Below are positions 1 to 8,108 of a DNA stretch of 27,156 nt, piece by piece. The notes under the pieces were generated by a model that was given only the letters and a program-made list of their open reading frames with translations, was not told where the DNA came from and did no database searches. This DNA is from an uncultured Collinsella sp. (GTDB lineage Bacteria > Actinomycetota > Coriobacteriia > Coriobacteriales > Coriobacteriaceae). Each line of letters starts with the position of its first letter. Position 1 is the stretch's first letter. The DNA is taken from positions 1-27,156 of the forward strand of contig UQTW01000032.1 of assembly GCA_900544115.1 (NCBI GenBank). The letters are read 5' to 3'. A program made the translations under genes and the position numbers.

Positions 1-25
1 GCCCGTGGGTTATACCCTAAGAGCA

Positions 26-48
26 AACCACCCTTTTTAAGGGTGGTT
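26..48. terminator. Hairpin, possible bidirectional terminator
   Basis: A perfect 10-bp stem (AACCACCCTT with AAGGGTGGTT) closes a three-T loop. The plus-strand flank is only moderately T-rich (CTGATTTTG), so termination is plausible but not certain. Any gene it serves lies left of the window. Confidence 0.45.
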
Positions 49-111
49 CTGATTTTGCGAGGGACGCTTTGGATCCCGCTTTGCAACTGATTCGCCCACA
101 CAATAAGGGGT

Positions 112-332
112 CGTGGGCAAAAAACGTCAAATATGAGTACTGTCACAAGCCCTGTAGCATTATCTTTTTGCAAAATATGCAGTGTTACGCAACATATGTC
201 CAAGTACTTAGCTGATAAATGCCTGCAATTCCTCCGCCGTAGGACGCCTTGTGTCCAAATCGCCTTCTGATGGCATGAAATCGCTGTTACTAAATTGGTA
301 ACAGTACTCATATTTGCTATTTTTTGTCCACG
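112..332. repeat. Small element bounded by 32-bp inverted repeats (MITE-like)
   Basis: Bases 112-143 and 301-332 are inverted copies of each other and match at 28 of 32 positions, with an identical core AATATGAGTACTGT. They enclose 157 bp. Next to the right arm a second hairpin is visible (CTGTTAC at 284-290 with GTAACAG at 298-304). The minus strand holds a 22-codon open frame starting with ATG at about 276 that ends in TAA, with no ribosome site, so I do not call it a gene. The structure fits a small non-autonomous mobile element or a structured RNA. No transposase is present and no target-site duplication is clear. Confidence 0.55.
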
Positions 333-364
333 GGCCCTTGGATGACAGTGTGATTTTATGCCTT

Positions 365-454
365 CGGGGTTCGAATCCCGGCGTATGGGTAGCAAAAAGC
401 CCGCTACCGAATTGGTAACGGGCTTCTCAGATTCTGTGGTGCCCCCAGCGGGAT
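365..454. repeat. Tandem copy 1 of the tRNA-Glu 3' flank
   Basis: This segment contains, in order, GGGTTCGAATCCCGGCG (a T-arm-like block on the plus strand), a terminator hairpin (394-425, AAGCCCG with CGGGCTT) and TGGTGCCCCCAGCGGGAT, which is the 3' end of a tRNA-Glu on the minus strand. The same three blocks in the same order recur at 555-645, where the tRNA is complete. Here the tRNA breaks off after the T-stem, so this looks like a partial tandem duplication. The roughly 100 bp between the copies hold no gene. Confidence 0.6.
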
Positions 455-554
455 GTCCGCGTGCGGCTGGCGCCGCCCGCTTTCGCTGCGTCGCTCCGCT
501 CCTTGCGTGCTGCGCTGGAAAACGCTTACGCGTTTCCTCAGCTCCGCACCCTGT

Positions 555-645
555 CGGGTTCGAATCCCGGCGTTGGAGAAGAAAAAAGCCCGTCACCACA
601 AGGGTAACGGGCTTTGCATTTCAAATGGTGCCCCCAGCGGGATTC
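555..645. repeat. Tandem copy 2 of the tRNA-Glu 3' flank (intact copy)
   Basis: This is the second occurrence of the block order T-arm-like sequence, terminator hairpin, tRNA-Glu 3' end. The plus-strand block GGGTTCGAATCCCGGCG has no partner acceptor stem upstream and no CCA, so it is a remnant and not a second tRNA. Confidence 0.6.
582..616 (-). terminator. Rho-independent terminator of tRNA-Glu
   Basis: On the minus strand an AAAGCCCGT/ACGGGCTTT stem is followed by a run of six T. It lies about 10 bases past the CCA end of tRNA-Glu. Confidence 0.8.
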
Positions 646-702
646 GAACCCGCGATATCCACCTTGAAAGGGTGGCGTCCTTGGCCGCTAGACGATGGGG
701 AC
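626..702 (-). tRNA. tRNA-Glu (anticodon TTC), CCA encoded
   Basis: The reverse complement folds into a standard cloverleaf of 77 bases. The acceptor stem GTCCCCA pairs with TGGGGGC, the anticodon loop CTTTCAA carries TTC, the T-loop is TTCGAAT, and the 3' CCA is in the DNA. TTC reads GAA/GAG. A terminator follows on the same strand. Long frames crossing this locus on the plus strand are antisense artefacts. Confidence 0.97.
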
Positions 703-760
703 AGCGGGAAAGAGTATAGCAGACTTTTTTGCCGGCGCGTATATCGTTGGCAAACTGGAA

Positions 761-797
761 AACCACCACAAAGGTACCTGTCCCCTTTGTGGTGGTT
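761..797. repeat. Palindromic repeat with CCTGTCC loop (REP-like)
   Basis: A perfect 14-bp stem (AACCACCACAAAGG with CCTTTGTGGTGGTT) encloses the loop TACCTGTCC. It sits 7 bases past the stop of the MurT-GatD gene and could serve as its terminator, although no T-run follows. The core resembles the larger palindrome at 8109-8171, which carries CCTGACCCC. Confidence 0.6.
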
Positions 798-803
798 GGG
801 GCG

Positions 804-2981
804 TTAGGGGAGGAGCTTCATGGCGGCGTCGTGGGCGGCGTGCTCGTAGGTGTCGTCGAGGGGTTTGAGCGGCAGCAGGGCGGCGGCCTGTGTGTCGCCA
901 CGGCGCTCGAGGGCGTGCGCGATGAGCCAGTCGGCGAGTTCGGGGTTCTTGGGCAGCGCCGGGCCATGCAGGTACGTGCCGATGACACCCTTGTAGATGA
1001 GACCCTCAAAGCCATCGTCGCCGTTGTTGCCGGTGCCCGTGACGACGGACGTTCCGAGCGGCGTGGCATCGGCGTCCAAAAGCGTGCGGCCACCGTGGTT
1101 CTCGAATCCCACAAAGGGCTCGGGTGCCAGGTCGGTCTTGACGGCGACGTTGCCGATCAGGCGGTCGGAGCCGCGTACGGTCTCGGCGGCAATGACGCCC
1201 AGGCCCTCGATGCGATTTTCGCCCATATAGTACGAACGGCCGAGCAGCTGATAGCTGCCGCAGATGGCGAGCAGCGAACCGCCGTCCTCAACATAGGCTG
1301 CGACCTTGTCTTTTTGGGCGAGCAGCTCGTGTGCCACGGCTAGCTGGTCGCGATCGGATCCGCCGCCCATCATGACGATATCGGCATCATGCAGATCGAG
1401 CACCTCGCCCATGCGGACCTCATCCACGCGAACGGGGATGCCGCGCCAGGCGCAGCGGCGCTCGAGGGCGATGACGTTGCCGCCGTCGCCATAGAGGTTG
1501 AGGGCATCGGGATACAGGTAGACGATGCGCAGCGGGCGCGAGAGCTCGACTGGCGCGATACCGACAGGAAGAGCGCTGCCGTCGGCGCGGACTGCGGCGC
1601 GGGCGGCAACCGTGGCTGCATCGGCACCCTTCAGCCCGTCGAGTTCTTTGACCAGCGGCGGGAAGGCCGTGTAGTTGGCGACGGCGTAGAAGGTGTCATC
1701 GGCGGCCTCGTCTGCCACGGCACCGATCGCCTGCGCGATGTCCGAGATAATCGCGGCATCGATGCCGGCGTACTTGAGGCGTACCTGCATGTCGTGCGCA
1801 CGCGTGCCTCCGGCAAAGGCGACAAGACCCGGCGTGTCGGCGATGCGCTCGAAGTCGACATCGTAGATCCACGAGACATCGTGGCCGTCGGCATCGTTAT
1901 CGTTTAGGAAGAAGGCGCAGAGCCTGCCACCTGCCGTTTTAATGGACTGGATCTGGCGATCGAAGCCCACGGGATTCTTGGCCAGGTTGGCCTCGACGGT
2001 GCGGCCGGCAATATCCCAGCGGCCCATGCGTCCGCCGGCGGGCACGTAGGCATTAAGCGTGGGCTGCAGGTGCGCCGCGTCCACGCCCAGCTCGTGCGCC
2101 GCAAAGAAGGCGGCGGCGACGTTATAGACCATGTACAGGCCGTTGTAGCGCGTGGCGATGTGCACGGCGGGCGCGTTGGCCTCAGGTCCAAAGGCCAGGT
2201 CAAAGCCGTAGCCGTCGCAGCCGAGCTCAACGCCCGTCACGCGGCGGAGCAGCGCGGGGCGACCCCAGCCGCACGAAGGGCAATGATAGGCGCCCAGCTG
2301 TCCGTACTGCACATAGTCGTATTCCAGCGGGGCGTTGCACTGCGAGCAAAAACGCGAGTCGCTAATGCGGTCGGACTCGGTGCCCGTGGCGCCGTCGATG
2401 CCAAAGGCGATGCTCGTGTTGGGGACGCGCGCGGCGATCGAGGCGCACAGCGGATCGTCGGCGTTGTAGATGAGCGTTGTCGTCGGAGAGAGCTCCAACG
2501 CATGGGCGATGACGTCCTGGGTATGGTCGATCTCGCCGTAGCGGTCCAGCTGGTCGCGGAACAGGTTGAGCAGCACAAAGTAGGTCGGCTTGAGCTTGGG
2601 CAGGACGCGCACCGTGTAGAGCTCGTCGCACTCAAAGACGCCTACGCGCTTGCTGCTGGCCGTTCGCTTAAGGTTGCCGCGCGCCTCGAGCAACGCGCCC
2701 ACCACGCCCGGCTCCATGTTGTTGCCAGCGCGGTTGCACACCACGGTGGCGCCGCTGGCGGCAACGGCGTCGGCGATGAGGTTGGAGGTGGTGGTCTTGC
2801 CATTAGTACCGGTGATCACCACGCTGCGGTCGACCAGGCTCGCGAGGTCGCTTAGCAGCTCGGGGTCGATCTTCATGGCGATGCGGCCGGGAAGTACGCC
2901 GCCCTGGCGCTTAAGGACGGAGCGCAGCCCCCAGCGGGCGATATCGCTCGAGGTGCAGGCAAGAGATGAGCGGAGATTCAT
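804..2981 (-). CDS. murT-gatD: Fused lipid II isoglutaminyl synthase: MurT ligase + GatD amidotransferase
   Basis: One 725-residue frame contains both subunits of the enzyme that amidates the alpha-carboxyl of D-glutamate in lipid II. Residues 1-475 are MurT-like: a Mur-ligase P-loop GTNGKTTT (58-65), a Cys4 zinc ribbon (C212, C215, C234, C237) inserted in the ATPase domain, and the block LNDNDADGHDVSWIYD near 360-374 that MurT proteins carry. From about 483 the chain becomes a class I (CobB/CobQ-like) glutaminase, with LYPDALNLYGDGGN, nucleophile C574 in LAICGSYQLLG and H672 in GTYLHG. In most Firmicutes and Actinobacteria these are two adjacent genes. ATG is supported by an AGGA 8-9 bases upstream. 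It is last in an operon with two helical-repeat genes, 45 bp after the previous stop. The product acts in the cytoplasm at the membrane on the peptidoglycan precursor. No frameshift or internal start is obvious at the domain joint. Confidence 0.9.
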   Translation of the reverse strand: MNLRSSLACTSSDIARWGLRSVLKRQGGVLPGRIAMKIDPELLSDLASLVDRSVVITGTNGKTTTSNLIADAVAASGATVVCNRAGNNMEPGVVGALLEARGNLKRTASSKRVGVFECDELYTVRVLPKLKPTYFVLLNLFRDQLDRYGEIDHTQDVIAHALELSPTTTLIYNADDPLCASIAARVPNTSIAFGIDGATGTESDRISDSRFCSQCNAPLEYDYVQYGQLGAYHCPSCGWGRPALLRRVTGVELGCDGYGFDLAFGPEANAPAVHIATRYNGLYMVYNVAAAFFAAHELGVDAAHLQPTLNAYVPAGGRMGRWDIAGRTVEANLAKNPVGFDRQIQSIKTAGGRLCAFFLNDNDADGHDVSWIYDVDFERIADTPGLVAFAGGTRAHDMQVRLKYAGIDAAIISDIAQAIGAVADEAADDTFYAVANYTAFPPLVKELDGLKGADAATVAARAAVRADGSALPVGIAPVELSRPLRIVYLYPDALNLYGDGGNVIALERRCAWRGIPVRVDEVRMGEVLDLHDADIVMMGGGSDRDQLAVAHELLAQKDKVAAYVEDGGSLLAICGSYQLLGRSYYMGENRIEGLGVIAAETVRGSDRLIGNVAVKTDLAPEPFVGFENHGGRTLLDADATPLGTSVVTGTGNNGDDGFEGLIYKGVIGTYLHGPALPKNPELADWLIAHALERRGDTQAAALLPLKPLDDTYEHAAHDAAMKLLP

Positions 2982-3026
2982 GAAACCGTTCCTAACGTAA
3001 ACGATATGGTCGGGTCGAGTGCGTCA

Positions 3027-4070
3027 CTAAAAACCGTAGCGGCGCGCAAATTCCTGGGCAAGCTGCGACACGTCTTCGCAGGCATTGGCCCAGGGGGCAA
3101 AGTCTGGAGTGTCCGAGATAATGCCGTCCGCTTCCCAAACGGCCTGGTGCGAAAGATCCCAGGGATCGCGTGGCTCGGGCCGGCAGGGAAGGTACGGTGT
3201 CTGGTACATGGGATTCAGCAAGAAGAACGCGCCGCCCTCGCAGCGGTTAGCGAACTCACGCAGCGCACGCACCGCCGGACGCATCTTGTTCGTTTTGAAC
3301 AATAGGATTGTGCGGGCGAGCAGGTACCAAGGAGAGTTCTCGAGTGCATCGGCTCCCGCCTGTTCCTCGAGCTGGTGCGCTAGGGCGAAAAAGCCGTCCT
3401 GGTCTTCCAGGCGAGCGAGGGCGAGCAACACGGTGCCGGCAGCTCGGGTGGGATAGCCTTCTGCCTTAAGGACGCGGCGGGCGTAGTTGGCAGCAGCGCG
3501 GTAGCGGGCGCTCGCCATGCACAGCTGCGAGATGGCCTCGAGTGTGTGAAGCCACCCGATAAGAGCCGGCTCGCTCACGGTAAGGTCTGCTGCGGTGACA
3601 CCGTCGGCCAAAACATTATTGGCCCAGTAGTGCGGGGCTTCCATGTCGAACCCGGGCACGCTTTGCTGCAGGTAATCGGCCGTGGTCGCCTCGAGCTTCA
3701 TCAGGTCGCCCAGGCAGGCGTCAACGGGCGTGTCGGCCAGGATGATGGCGAGCAGCTGCGCGTCGACGGCCAGCGCATCGACGCGGACGATCTTGAGCAG
3801 CTCGTCGCGCATGTCGTCGAACAGGCGGTTGCGCGTCTGCTCAAACTCCTCGTCGCTGCCCATGTCCTCGATGCGATGGAGCTCGTCGAGCAGGTGGCGA
3901 TGAACGCCGGCATAGGACAGCAGTGCCTGGGCATGCTCGGCCTGCGCATACTTTTGAGGATTCGCGCTAATGTCGTTATGGACAAGCTCGCGTGCTGCAT
4001 CGGTGAGCTCGGGGTGCGACGCCAGATAGGTGCGCTCCAGGTAGGCGGGGATGTAGACGCTCGGATCCAT
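3027..4070 (-). CDS. Helical-repeat (TPR-like) protein of unknown function
   Basis: This is a 347-residue, soluble-looking protein with no signal peptide or membrane segment. It is mostly amphipathic helices with TPR-like spacing (for example around 185-265, with alanine-rich helix pairs such as RYRAAANYARRVLKAEGYPTR), and ends in a block rich in P, W and acidic residues. I do not recognise a family beyond a TPR-like helical solenoid. Its ATG shares one base with the stop of the preceding gene (TAATG), so the two are translationally coupled. MurT-GatD follows 45 bp downstream. The operon suggests, but does not show, a link to cell-envelope synthesis. Confidence 0.75.
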   Translation of the reverse strand: MDPSVYIPAYLERTYLASHPELTDAARELVHNDISANPQKYAQAEHAQALLSYAGVHRHLLDELHRIEDMGSDEEFEQTRNRLFDDMRDELLKIVRVDALAVDAQLLAIILADTPVDACLGDLMKLEATTADYLQQSVPGFDMEAPHYWANNVLADGVTAADLTVSEPALIGWLHTLEAISQLCMASARYRAAANYARRVLKAEGYPTRAAGTVLLALARLEDQDGFFALAHQLEEQAGADALENSPWYLLARTILLFKTNKMRPAVRALREFANRCEGGAFFLLNPMYQTPYLPCRPEPRDPWDLSHQAVWEADGIISDTPDFAPWANACEDVSQLAQEFARRYGF

Positions 4071-5146
4071 TAGAGGTCCCCTCCCTTAAATGGAAGCCCC
4101 TGCTCGGCCGCGCGCAGGATGCGCTCGTCGATCTGGGAACGCACGATGTCGTTGGTGGCGATCCAGGCGGCAAAGCTGGCGTTGTCGGGGGCGCCCAGGC
4201 CCTCCTGCAGTACCGGCGTCGCCTCGGACAGCGCAAGGACAAGCTCGTCGGTGGAGCCTGCACCCACGTTGACGCGGGCATAGACGCCATCGGGAAACTC
4301 GGTTTGGAAGTAGAGCGCCTCGGCTGCGTGCGGACACGAGCGCGCAAGGATGCGCAAGTAGTGCTCGGCGCCCTCGTAGTCCAGCTCGCGCCAAGCAGCG
4401 CTCATCAGCGCGATGAGCGTCCATGGGTCCAAGTCACGCTCCGCATCTTTGGGGCGGCGGCGCAGCGGGGTATTCGCGAGGTACGGCACGGAGTGGGCAG
4501 AGCGAAAGCGCTTGAGCTCCTCGGCGGGGTATTCGAGCTTTGCCATGGCGAGCATTGCGGTGTGGCGGACGCCAGCCGGGTCGTTGGGCGCAAAGTCCAA
4601 GCTGCGATTCGCTGCCTCCAACGACATGCGATAGCGGCCGCTAATGAGGGCGCGCGACGCAAGGGCGGCAAGCCAGCGCAGGTAGGGGCGGCGCATAAGG
4701 TCGCCAGCGGCCTCGCGCTCGTAGGGGTCCTGCGCCGAGGCGATCTTGAGTGCCAGGTCGTGCTCGACTTCATCGCGCTTGGATACCAAGTACTGTACGT
4801 ACTCCTCGTTGGAGTTGGCGGTGAGGGCGCACAGCATGCGCTGGGCATCCCAGTTGCTCGGATCGAGCGCGGCTGCCTCGCGGAGCATGTTCTCGGCTGC
4901 GGCCTCTTCTTGCTCTGCCTGGGTATCGTCAGGGATAAAGGGAATGCGGTAGTCGACAGCCTCGACCACCTTGGCAATGAGGTGACCAGCACGGTCGCGG
5001 TCGTGCACGATGAGTGGCGCGGGGTTGCGGGTGAATTGTTCCATCAGGCGCTCTACGGCGGCACCGTCGGTGAGTGGGATATTGTCGCGGCGCAAGGCCT
5101 CAAGAACGAGGCGATGGCAATCCTCTTGAATGGGGTCGAATGCCAT
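4070..5146 (-). CDS. Helical-repeat (TPR-like) protein of unknown function, first gene of the murT-gatD operon
   Basis: The chosen start gives 358 residues (MAFDPIQEDCHRLVLEALRR). It is preceded by a strong AGGAGG at 5151-5156, 4 bases from the ATG. A longer frame opens at a TTG at 5176 and adds ten residues, but lacks a ribosome site and would place AGGAGG inside the gene. The N-terminal 90 residues form a separate region, followed by helix pairs with TPR character (AENMLREAAALDPSNWDAQR, and YRMSLEAANRSLDFAPNDP near 190). It has no catalytic motif, signal peptide or membrane helix that I can see. The gene overlaps the next one by one base. The function is unknown; a scaffold or regulatory role is only a guess. 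Confidence 0.75.
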   Translation of the reverse strand: MAFDPIQEDCHRLVLEALRRDNIPLTDGAAVERLMEQFTRNPAPLIVHDRDRAGHLIAKVVEAVDYRIPFIPDDTQAEQEEAAAENMLREAAALDPSNWDAQRMLCALTANSNEEYVQYLVSKRDEVEHDLALKIASAQDPYEREAAGDLMRRPYLRWLAALASRALISGRYRMSLEAANRSLDFAPNDPAGVRHTAMLAMAKLEYPAEELKRFRSAHSVPYLANTPLRRRPKDAERDLDPWTLIALMSAAWRELDYEGAEHYLRILARSCPHAAEALYFQTEFPDGVYARVNVGAGSTDELVLALSEATPVLQEGLGAPDNASFAAWIATNDIVRSQIDERILRAAEQGLPFKGGDL

Positions 5147-5646
5147 GGGGCCTCCTTTGCTGCGGTTAGGGTTCAAATGTCTCTATATAAGGTTCTAGTT
5201 TACCCGCATGTGGCACACCGGGGGTGCCGCACTTGGACTTGCACCTTTGCACCACGAAGACGGATGTCGCACAAATGTCGGCACCTTGGACGACCGAGCG
5301 GTATCACGGTGCCGCAAACGGTCGATTTTTGGCGGCGAACGGGGCGCATTTTGGAGGGGCACAGTCCTGCCCGGGATATGTGGTCAACCTTGATAAAACG
5401 TTTGCCCAGCTTGGGAGTATGAATGCCTCACAAGGGTCTTCAGGGATAGAAAAAACGTTTCATCATTGTCGGCTTTAGGTGAATAACTGACCAACCAGAA
5501 CGGTAAAATAGTGTTTGTCTGAGCGTTGAGACGTTTAGACATCGCGCATTGTCATCGCCGGCAACGCGCAAAACGGTCCTAACGGAGCCAATCGGGTGCT
5601 CCGTTATATACGCAAGTCTAAGAGGGGCTTGTTTAGGAGGCACAGT
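5147..5646. other. 500-bp divergent intergenic region with leader hairpin
   Basis: There is no protein gene here. It separates the minus-strand murT operon from the plus-strand dehydrogenase genes and must contain both promoters, but I cannot place either with confidence. The motif ACGTTT occurs three times (5398-5403, 5455-5460, 5531-5536), each behind an A- or GA-rich stretch, and could be a regulator site. In the dehydrogenase leader a perfect 9-bp hairpin (TAACGGAGC, 5580-5588, with GCTCCGTTA, 5598-5606) lies about 40 bases before the start codon. It has no T-run. Confidence 0.5.
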
Positions 5647-6870
5647 ATGGGACGTTTTACCAATCCTCGCGATCTGTACTTTGGTGAGGGCGCTCGCCAC
5701 GAGGTGAAGAACCTCAAGGGCAAGAAGGCCATCATCGTTTCTGGCGGCAGCTCTATGCGCCGCGGCGGGTTCCTGCAGGACGTCGAGAACGACCTTAAGG
5801 AAGGCGGTTTCGAGGTCAAGCTGTTCGAGGGCGTCGAGTCCGACCCGTCCATCGAGACGGTCATGAAGGGCGCCGAGGCCATGCGCGAGTTCGAGCCCGA
5901 CTGGATTATCGCCATCGGCGGCGGCTCGCCCATCGATGCCGCTAAGGCCATGTGGGTCTTCTACGAGTATCCCGAGGAGTCCTTCGATAACATCATCCAG
6001 CCGTTCAGCTTCCCCGAGCTGCGTCAGAAGGCTCACTTCTGCGCCATCTCCTCTACCTCCGGTACCGCTACCGAGGTCACTGCCTTCTCCGTCATCACCG
6101 ACTACGCCAAGGGCATCAAGTACCCGCTGGCCGACTTCAACATCACCCCTGATGTCGCCATCGTCGACCCCGAGCTTACCTACACCATGCCCGCCAAGCT
6201 GTGCGCTCATACCGGCATGGACGCTCTGACCCACTGCATGGAGGCCTACGTTTCCACCTGCGCTTCCATGTTCACCGACGCCAACGCTCTGCACGGCATC
6301 CGCGAGATCGTCGAGTGGCTGCCCAAGTCCTATGCCGGCGACCATGAGGCCCGTCAGCACATGCATGAGGCTCAGTGCATCGCCGGTATCGCCTTCTCCT
6401 CGGGCCTGCTCGGCATCGTTCACTCCATGGCTCACAAGACCGGTGCAGCCTTCGAGAACGGCCACATCATCCACGGTGCTGCTAACGCCATGTACCTGGG
6501 CAAGGTCATTCAGTGGAACTCCAAGGACCCGCGCGCTGCCGAGCGTTACGCTTACGTGGCCAAGGAGATCCTGCACCTTCCCGGCGAGACCAACGAGGAG
6601 CTCATTGCCGCGCTCGTCCAGAAGATTCGCGACCTCAACGACCAGCTCAACATTCCGCAGTCCATCAAGGATTACGCGAATGGTGGCGTGAAGGTCGACG
6701 CCGAGAACCCGCAGATGGTTTCCGAGGAGGAGTTCCTCGCGAAGCTCCCCGAGATCGCCGCGAACGCCGAGCAGGACGCCTGCACGCCCGAGAACCCGCG
6801 TGAGACCAAGGCTGCCGACTTCGAGAAGATTCTCAAGGCCTGCTACTACGACACCGACATCGATTTCTAA
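5647..6870 (+). CDS. Iron-containing (group III) alcohol dehydrogenase
   Basis: This 407-residue NAD(P)H-dependent enzyme interconverts an aldehyde and an alcohol, probably as an electron sink in fermentation. The cofactor loop GGGSPIDAAK lies at 91-100. The four expected metal ligands are present: D192 and H196 (AHTGMDALTHCMEAY), H263 (HSMAHKTG) and H276 (HIIHGAAN). It is closest in style to DhaT, butanol dehydrogenase and the C-terminal domain of AdhE. The substrate cannot be told from sequence. ATG 5647 follows AGGAGG by 6 bases; an in-frame upstream ATG at 5596 lacks a ribosome site and would add non-family sequence. A strong terminator ends the unit. Its codon choice (almost only C- or G-ending codons) suggests high expression. 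Confidence 0.93.
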   Translation: MGRFTNPRDLYFGEGARHEVKNLKGKKAIIVSGGSSMRRGGFLQDVENDLKEGGFEVKLFEGVESDPSIETVMKGAEAMREFEPDWIIAIGGGSPIDAAKAMWVFYEYPEESFDNIIQPFSFPELRQKAHFCAISSTSGTATEVTAFSVITDYAKGIKYPLADFNITPDVAIVDPELTYTMPAKLCAHTGMDALTHCMEAYVSTCASMFTDANALHGIREIVEWLPKSYAGDHEARQHMHEAQCIAGIAFSSGLLGIVHSMAHKTGAAFENGHIIHGAANAMYLGKVIQWNSKDPRAAERYAYVAKEILHLPGETNEELIAALVQKIRDLNDQLNIPQSIKDYANGGVKVDAENPQMVSEEEFLAKLPEIAANAEQDACTPENPRETKAADFEKILKACYYDTDIDF

Positions 6871-6892
6871 TCGACTCTTGTTATCGTAACGA

Positions 6893-6932
6893 GGGGCTCC
6901 GCACGTATCCGTACGGAGCCCCTTTCTTTTTT
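6893..6932 (+). terminator. Rho-independent terminator after the alcohol dehydrogenase
   Basis: GGGGCTCCG pairs with CGGAGCCCC around a 12-base loop, followed by TTTCTTTTTT. Confidence 0.9.
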
Positions 6933-6954
6933 ATTATTAGAGAATGGGATAGTT

Positions 6955-8055
6955 ATGGCTGCAATTTTCAATAGCCCCAGCAAGTACATCCAGGGCCCGG
7001 ACGAGCTGGCCAAGCTCGGCTCCTATGTCGAGCCGCTCGGCGCTAAGGCCCTCGTCATCGTGACGCCTTCGGGCAAGAAGCGCGTCGGTGCCAAGATTGA
7101 GGGCGGTTTTGCCGAGGCCAAGGCCGAGCTGCTGTTTGAGGACTTTAACGGCGAGTGCTCCAAGGGCGAGGTCGATCGCCTGGTCGCGCTCGCCCGCGAC
7201 AACGGTTGCGACATCATCGTCGGCGTCGGTGGCGGCAAGATCCTCGACACCGCGAAGGCCGTTGCCTACTACCTGGAGTCCCCGGTTATCATTTGCCCCA
7301 CCATTGCTTCGACCGATGCCCCGTGTTCGGCACTTTCGGTGCTCTACACCGACGATGGCCAGTTCGATAAATATCTCTTCCTTAAGGCAAACCCCAACAT
7401 TGTCCTGATGGATACGACGGTTATCGCGGCGAGCCCGGTGCGCCTGACGGTTTCCGGTATGGGCGATGCGCTCGCAACCTACTTTGAGGCCCAGGCGACG
7501 CATGATGCCGACGGTGGCACTTGCGCCGGCGGTAAGGGCGGCATGGCCGGCCTGGCGCTCGCCAAGCTCTGCTACGAGACGCTTATGGCCGATGGCGTCA
7601 AGGCCAAGGTCGCGCTGGAGAAGGGTGCGCTCACGCCTGCCGTCGAGCATATCATCGAGGCCAACACGCTGCTTTCGGGCATTGGCTTTGAGAGCTCGGG
7701 CCTTGCTGCTGCTCATGCCATCCACAATGGCCTGACGATGCTGCCCGAGTGCCACGGCATGTATCACGGCGAGAAGGTCGCCTTTGGCACCATCGTTCAG
7801 CTGGTACTCGAGGATGCTCCGACTGAGAAACTCGAGGAAGTCTTGGGCTTCTGCATTGAGCTGGGCCTGCCGGTCACGATGAAGGAACTTGGCGTTGCCG
7901 AGCTTACGCGCGAGCAGGCCATGATTGTTGCCGAGGCCGCCTGCGCGCCCGATGACACCATGTGCAATATGCCATTTGAGGTGACGCCCGAGATGGTCGC
8001 AAACGCCATCCTGGGTGCCGACGCGCTGGGACACTACTATCTCATGGATGAGTAA
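6955..8055 (+). CDS. gldA: Glycerol dehydrogenase
   Basis: This 366-residue member of the iron-type dehydrogenase superfamily oxidises glycerol to dihydroxyacetone with NAD+, or runs in reverse. The nucleotide loop GVGGGKILDTAKA is at 90-102. The substrate-site block IASTDAPCSALSVLY (118-131) and the zinc ligands D171 (SGMGDALATYFEA), H254 (AAHAIHNG) and H271 (MYHGEKVAFG) fall at the positions known for GldA. The ribosome site is weak (a GGGA about 5-8 bases before the ATG). The gene has its own terminator and lies 84 bp after the previous stop, so it is probably a separate unit. I am confident of the family; in vivo it could use another small polyol. Confidence 0.93.
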   Translation: MAAIFNSPSKYIQGPDELAKLGSYVEPLGAKALVIVTPSGKKRVGAKIEGGFAEAKAELLFEDFNGECSKGEVDRLVALARDNGCDIIVGVGGGKILDTAKAVAYYLESPVIICPTIASTDAPCSALSVLYTDDGQFDKYLFLKANPNIVLMDTTVIAASPVRLTVSGMGDALATYFEAQATHDADGGTCAGGKGGMAGLALAKLCYETLMADGVKAKVALEKGALTPAVEHIIEANTLLSGIGFESSGLAAAHAIHNGLTMLPECHGMYHGEKVAFGTIVQLVLEDAPTEKLEEVLGFCIELGLPVTMKELGVAELTREQAMIVAEAACAPDDTMCNMPFEVTPEMVANAILGADALGHYYLMDE

Positions 8056-8067
8056 ATCAAGCTAAGG

Positions 8068-8104
8068 AAGGGGCAAAGCCAGCAGACGGCTTTGCCCCTT
8101 TTTG
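8068..8104 (+). terminator. Rho-independent terminator of gldA
   Basis: AAGGGGCAAAGCC pairs perfectly with GGCTTTGCCCCTT around a 7-base loop, then TTT follows. Confidence 0.92.
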
Positions 8105-8108
8105 CTAT

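Noticed and set aside
365..580. A second tRNA on the plus strand
   Set aside because: A T-arm-like block is present twice, but there is no matching acceptor, D or anticodon stem and no CCA.
358..807. Long plus-strand frame across the tRNA locus (149 codons)
   Set aside because: It runs antisense through tRNA-Glu and its terminators; its RTRD-type peptide is a typical tRNA artefact.
729..1343. Plus-strand frame of 204 codons
   Set aside because: It is antisense to the well-supported GatD part of the fusion gene; GC-rich DNA gives long shadow frames.
5391..5545. CcpA-type cre sites before the alcohol dehydrogenase
   Set aside because: The ACGTTT motifs lack the flanking TG/CA of the consensus, and CcpA is not established for this lineage.
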